Below, one piece after another: positions 56,486 to 59,955 of a DNA stretch of 59,955 nucleotides. Within the stretch, counting starts at the first letter, position 1, and every line of letters starts with the position of its first letter. Source of the stretch: Opitutaceae bacterium (lineage in GTDB: Bacteria; Verrucomicrobiota; Verrucomicrobiia; Opitutales; Opitutaceae); assembly GCA_024711005.1 (NCBI GenBank), contig JANJTQ010000023.1, positions 1 to 59,955 on the forward strand. The letters are read 5' to 3'. Under the pieces are notes generated by a model. That model saw only the letters and a program-made list of their open reading frames with translations. It was not told the DNA's origin and searched no databases. A program made the position numbers and the translations under genes.

Positions 56486-59400
56486 ATGTCCGTCACCCGC
56501 TCATTGGTTATCCGTCATCGACCACCGGTCATCGCTCGCCGGGGGCGCGGCGGCTTCGCGCTGCTGATCACGATCACGTTGCTCGCGTTTCTCGTACTCC
56601 TGCTCGTTTCGCTCGCCTCGCTCACCCGCGTCGAAACCCAGGTGGCGGGCAACACCCGACACGTTTCCCAAGCCCGGCAAAACGCGCTCATGGCGCTCAA
56701 CATCGCCCTCGGCCAACTGCAAAAACACGCCGGCCCCGACCGTCGCGTCACCGCCACCGCCGACGTCACGATCCCGGCCGGCGCGGGCATTACCCCGACC
56801 ACGGCCGCCCCCGCCGCGCGCACCGCCCTCGACACGTATTGGGCCGGCCGACGCAACCGCCACTGGACCGGTGTCTGGCAAAACACCAACACGTCTCCCT
56901 ACGACCGCACGGCTCCCGCCGACTCCAATGCCATTCCCAGCCCCGCCCCCGTCTGGCTCGTTAGCGGCAATGAAACCACCACGGACTTCACGCCGCTCGA
57001 CGCCGTCACCGGACTCACCGCCGGCAGCACGCCGTTGGATAAGATCCTCGATGCCGCCGGTCACCCGCATCGTCTGCTGGTCAAGGACAGTGCCGCGGCC
57101 GACGACGCCGCTTCGCTTCACCGCGCGGTAACCGCGCCCGAGATCACCATCGAGTCCACGTCCGTTCCGGGAATGAACGGCGATCCCGCCGTCGTCGGAC
57201 ACTACGCCTGGTGGGTCGGCGACGAAGGCGTGAAGGCCCGCGCCAACCTCACCGATCGCTACGCCGCCGATTCCTCCGACACCGACAAACTCCGCCGCCG
57301 CTCCGTCGCGCAGCGCCCCGCCATCGAGGCTCTCACGAGCGACGGCACCGACGGCCTCGCCCCTTTTTACCCGGTCAATGCACCTGGTCTCCTTGGCGTC
57401 ATCACACCCGCTCAACTTGCTCTGCTCGATCAGGACTCCACTTTTCACGCCCGTCTCAAAACCCATTTTCACGATCTCACGACCTCGTCGCGCGGCGTTC
57501 TCTCCGACGTGAAGAACGGCGGCCTCAAGCGCGATCTTTCCTACATCCTCGGTCAGCGGAATCTAGCCGCCTTCCGCACCGCGCTCAACGCCGCCTACGA
57601 CACCGGCACGCCCGCGCCGCTGTCGACTCACAATCCGGCGCTCTCTCCGGTCGCCACTCCCTACGCCACGCTCCCGCCCAACGCCCACCCCACGATCACC
57701 TACGATGGCCCCGACGGCATCTTCGTCCACAGTGCCACGTGGGAACAGCTCTGGTCCTATCACAATCAGGGCAACTTCGCCACCGCCACCCCGCCCGGCG
57801 TGTTCGTCACCGCCACCCCGTTCGATGTCCCCAAGGCGCTCTCCCGCCGGCCGACCGCCACCCAACACGGCGTCCATCCGCTGCTCATCCAGGCCAAGTT
57901 GTTCTATCGTCTCCGCATCGTCGGCGGCACACCCGACCCCGACGGCGTCAACCGCACCGGCGACATCTGGGTGGACATCATTCCACTCGCCGTCATCGCC
58001 AATCCCTATGGCGTCGATCTCGCCCCCGCCGATTACACGCTCGTGTTTTCCGGCGCCCAACCTCTCGTGCGCTACGGTGCCACCACCCCCATGGGCGGCA
58101 CGCCGGTCGAGGCCGATTTTTCCGCGAGGCTCGATAACGTCGCCAACTCCACCGCCGAAAACAACCGGAACCTCCGCGGCAGCTACACCGGTGCGATCCA
58201 ACTCGTCCTTCGCTCCGATGGTATTCCCGCCGGTCGCGCGGAGGTCTTCACCATCGATCCTTCCGAGAACCCGGGCTATGCCGACGACCGCATCGAGATC
58301 GCGTCCTCCACCGACAACAAACAGGTCATCCTCACCAACGACTACTCCCCCGTCCCCGCCCTCACCTACAACTTCTCCGCGAAGACTCTCGCCACGACCA
58401 AGCGCATCCCAACCGACAAATCCCATGTCGCGCTCTTCTGCGGCGCCAGCCAGTTGAACGCCGCGCTCTACATGGACTACGATCCCGCCGAGGGACATCG
58501 GCGTGCCACTCAATTTATCCGCGGACAGGGGCTCTCCGCCGACGCCAACTTCTTCCTCGTCGATCCCCTCTCCGACGGGATCCAGCAAGGCGGGGGCTTC
58601 ATGCTCGCCGTCAACGAGGCCCTCACGCCGACCACGCCCGCCGCCCCGACCCCCTACCAGCAGGCACTTTTCTATCAGGTCAACTACCGCGGCATCATCC
58701 AGACCTTCAGCGGCAGTGACGGCGTCTCTCATCCCGTCGAATGGGCACGCACCTACGCCAAACGCGGCAGCACAGTCACTACGAGCACCGCGCCCAACGA
58801 TTTCATCGAGGCCAACCTCCTCCACCCTCCCGACAATCCCCGCACCGTCCGCTGGGGCCTGGTCAACCTCGGTGAAGGTCCCACCCAAACCGTCCCGCCC
58901 AATTCCATCGGCGGCTCCTCTGCCGGCGACGTGGGTTACCAGACCATCCTCTACGATCTGCCCACGCCCGGAAACCCGGTCTCCGGTCATGGCCAGCTGC
59001 GACACTTCAACACCGCCGGCCATGTCTCGGCGGTGGACGCGACCCAGTCCGCCCTCTCCCGCCATAGCCACACCGTCCATGCCTGGCAGGTCAATCAACC
59101 GATCGCCAACTCCTACCCGCACCCGCGCGTCCCGCGTGATCAGGTCTTCAACTATACCCTTGGCATGGGCTATCACTACGACGGCTCCTATTTGTGGAAT
59201 GACCTGCTCTGGGATCGCTTCTATTTTTCCACCTACCCCGCGTTGGACGCGTTCGATTTCGACACCGACAGACTCGTCAACGACCGCTATCAGCCCTTTC
59301 GCGATCCCGGCACGGTTCCGTTGAATGAGCCCGTCCATTTCCGCGGCAACGACGCCAGCCCGTCCACGCCCGCGAACAGCCGGCTCGCCGCTCAAAACCT

Positions 59401-59955
59401 GCTCGTCGAGGGCGCCTTCAACATCAACTCCACTTCCGTCGAAGCATGGAAGGCCGTCTTCTCCGGTCTGCGCGGCGTTCAAACCGGTTCCGAAACCGCC
59501 TCCGCCAATCTCACCGCGCCGTTCGCGCGCACGTTGCACCAAGCCGGCGGCGCAACCGGCACCCGCGCGGGCAACACCGTCAACGCGTGGACCGGCATCC
59601 ACAACTTCAGCCACGACGAGATCACCGCGCTCGCCGAGGAGATGGTCATGCAGGTGCGCCGTCGCGGACCGTTTCTCTCGCTCGCCGACTTCGTCAACCG
59701 CCGGCTCGTCTCCGCCGCCAGCACGACCGAAGACCCCGCCTTCGGACTGAGCGGCGCGCTGCAGGCCGCCCTCGATCGCGTCGTCAATCGCTGGGCCGAC
59801 ATCGCCGCGCCGTTCAACGTCACCTCCGATACCAACGCCTCCAAGAACCAGCTCGCGGACCAAGCCTATATCATGCCCACCGCACTCGCCGGTTTCCCCG
59901 GCTACGTGTTGCAAGGCGACCTGCTCTCCGTACTCGGGCCCACGCTCGCCGCGCG
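56486..59955 (+). CDS. Verru_Chthon cassette protein A-like large pilin-like protein (partial)
   Basis: Open from ATG 56486 to the window edge (at least 1156 codons, no stop). A pilin-like N-terminus: RRGRGGFALLITITLLAFLVLLLVSLASLTRVETQ, with a prepilin-type G|F cleavage site and one helix, where the Glu5 of true pilins is replaced by Ile. The next segment NTRHVSQARQNALMALNIALGQLQKHAGPD also fits. Later parts (AWWVGDEGVKARANL, AEEMVMQVRRRGPFLSLADFVNRRL) are what I recall of the large A proteins of the four-gene Verru_Chthon cassettes. Function is unknown; pseudopilins of a type II secretion or pilus-like machine are inferred. Genes B-D would lie beyond the edge. A long frame on the opposite strand (57563-59914) is a shadow. 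Confidence 0.8.
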   Translation, partial: MSVTRSLVIRHRPPVIARRGRGGFALLITITLLAFLVLLLVSLASLTRVETQVAGNTRHVSQARQNALMALNIALGQLQKHAGPDRRVTATADVTIPAGAGITPTTAAPAARTALDTYWAGRRNRHWTGVWQNTNTSPYDRTAPADSNAIPSPAPVWLVSGNETTTDFTPLDAVTGLTAGSTPLDKILDAAGHPHRLLVKDSAAADDAASLHRAVTAPEITIESTSVPGMNGDPAVVGHYAWWVGDEGVKARANLTDRYAADSSDTDKLRRRSVAQRPAIEALTSDGTDGLAPFYPVNAPGLLGVITPAQLALLDQDSTFHARLKTHFHDLTTSSRGVLSDVKNGGLKRDLSYILGQRNLAAFRTALNAAYDTGTPAPLSTHNPALSPVATPYATLPPNAHPTITYDGPDGIFVHSATWEQLWSYHNQGNFATATPPGVFVTATPFDVPKALSRRPTATQHGVHPLLIQAKLFYRLRIVGGTPDPDGVNRTGDIWVDIIPLAVIANPYGVDLAPADYTLVFSGAQPLVRYGATTPMGGTPVEADFSARLDNVANSTAENNRNLRGSYTGAIQLVLRSDGIPAGRAEVFTIDPSENPGYADDRIEIASSTDNKQVILTNDYSPVPALTYNFSAKTLATTKRIPTDKSHVALFCGASQLNAALYMDYDPAEGHRRATQFIRGQGLSADANFFLVDPLSDGIQQGGGFMLAVNEALTPTTPAAPTPYQQALFYQVNYRGIIQTFSGSDGVSHPVEWARTYAKRGSTVTTSTAPNDFIEANLLHPPDNPRTVRWGLVNLGEGPTQTVPPNSIGGSSAGDVGYQTILYDLPTPGNPVSGHGQLRHFNTAGHVSAVDATQSALSRHSHTVHAWQVNQPIANSYPHPRVPRDQVFNYTLGMGYHYDGSYLWNDLLWDRFYFSTYPALDAFDFDTDRLVNDRYQPFRDPGTVPLNEPVHFRGNDASPSTPANSRLAAQNLLVEGAFNINSTSVEAWKAVFSGLRGVQTGSETASANLTAPFARTLHQAGGATGTRAGNTVNAWTGIHNFSHDEITALAEEMVMQVRRRGPFLSLADFVNRRLVSAASTTEDPAFGLSGALQAALDRVVNRWADIAAPFNVTSDTNASKNQLADQAYIMPTALAGFPGYVLQGDLLSVLGPTLAA

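Noticed and set aside
57563-59914. 783-codon open frame on the minus strand
   Set aside because: It is the shadow of the plus-strand Verru_Chthon-A-like gene, whose codon pattern and pilin-type N-terminus are convincing. The minus-strand translation is Gly/Val/Arg-rich with no motif.

Overview
This 60 kb window is GC-rich, densely coding bacterial DNA. Gene content points to a motile Verrucomicrobiota, most likely Opitutales/Opitutaceae. The clues are a giant pilin-like protein of the Verru_Chthon cassette A type at the right edge, GldA/GldF/GldG-like ABC modules followed by DUF4340 proteins, an ECF sigma operon with a small membrane protein and a metal-sensor-like protein, and intergenic heptamer repeats of TTGGTCA. 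The assignment is an inference from gene families; no marker such as 16S rRNA is present.

Layout. 1-600: three tRNA genes (Lys, Thr, Gln) closed by an intrinsic terminator. 594-4.5 kb: cofactor genes (nadC-birA, coaX) and a toxin-antitoxin pair whose toxin is frameshifted. 4.6-6.6 kb: hflK-hflC on the minus strand. 6.9-12.3 kb: first GldA/F/G-like ABC module with a DUF4340 protein, then an AsmA-like protein and a 1299-residue hybrid histidine kinase. 19.4-24.1 kb: queD-like gene, ECF sigma operon, leuA with a structured leader, and a Phd/VapC pair. 24.1-26.5 kb: divergent LptF/G-family permease and rlmN. 26.7-31.4 kb: a second, paralogous ABC/GldG/DUF4340 module. 31.6-36.3 kb: cimA, another PIN-domain TA pair, and a CHASE2-adenylate cyclase.

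36.3-52.2 kb is a minus-strand flagellar cluster in the order flgB-flgC-fliE-fliF-fliG-fliH-fliI-(1 kb insertion)-fliJ-motE-like-fliK-flgD-flgE-fliL-fliM-fliN-fliO-fliP-fliQ-fliR. It encodes rod, MS ring, switch, export ATPase complex, hook and export-gate parts; flhA, flhB and filament genes are not here. Two sigma-54-like promoters sit exactly at its two internal breaks, before fliJ and before fliO. Divergently downstream are a response regulator with a degenerate HD-GYP domain and cheD, which suit control of motility. A GH92 glycosidase and the edge-truncated Verru_Chthon-A-like gene follow.

The most unusual recurring feature is not a gene. Several gaps between co-oriented genes are filled by short tandem repeats of unrelated sequence (period 7 TTGGTCA, period 8 CCTTCAGN, period 6 GAACGA, and a period-7 GGCTNGTG type). 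In four gaps the repeat is present in both orientations, so the transcript could fold into a 15-33 bp hairpin just before the next start codon. At least four further REP-like palindrome families mark other gaps.
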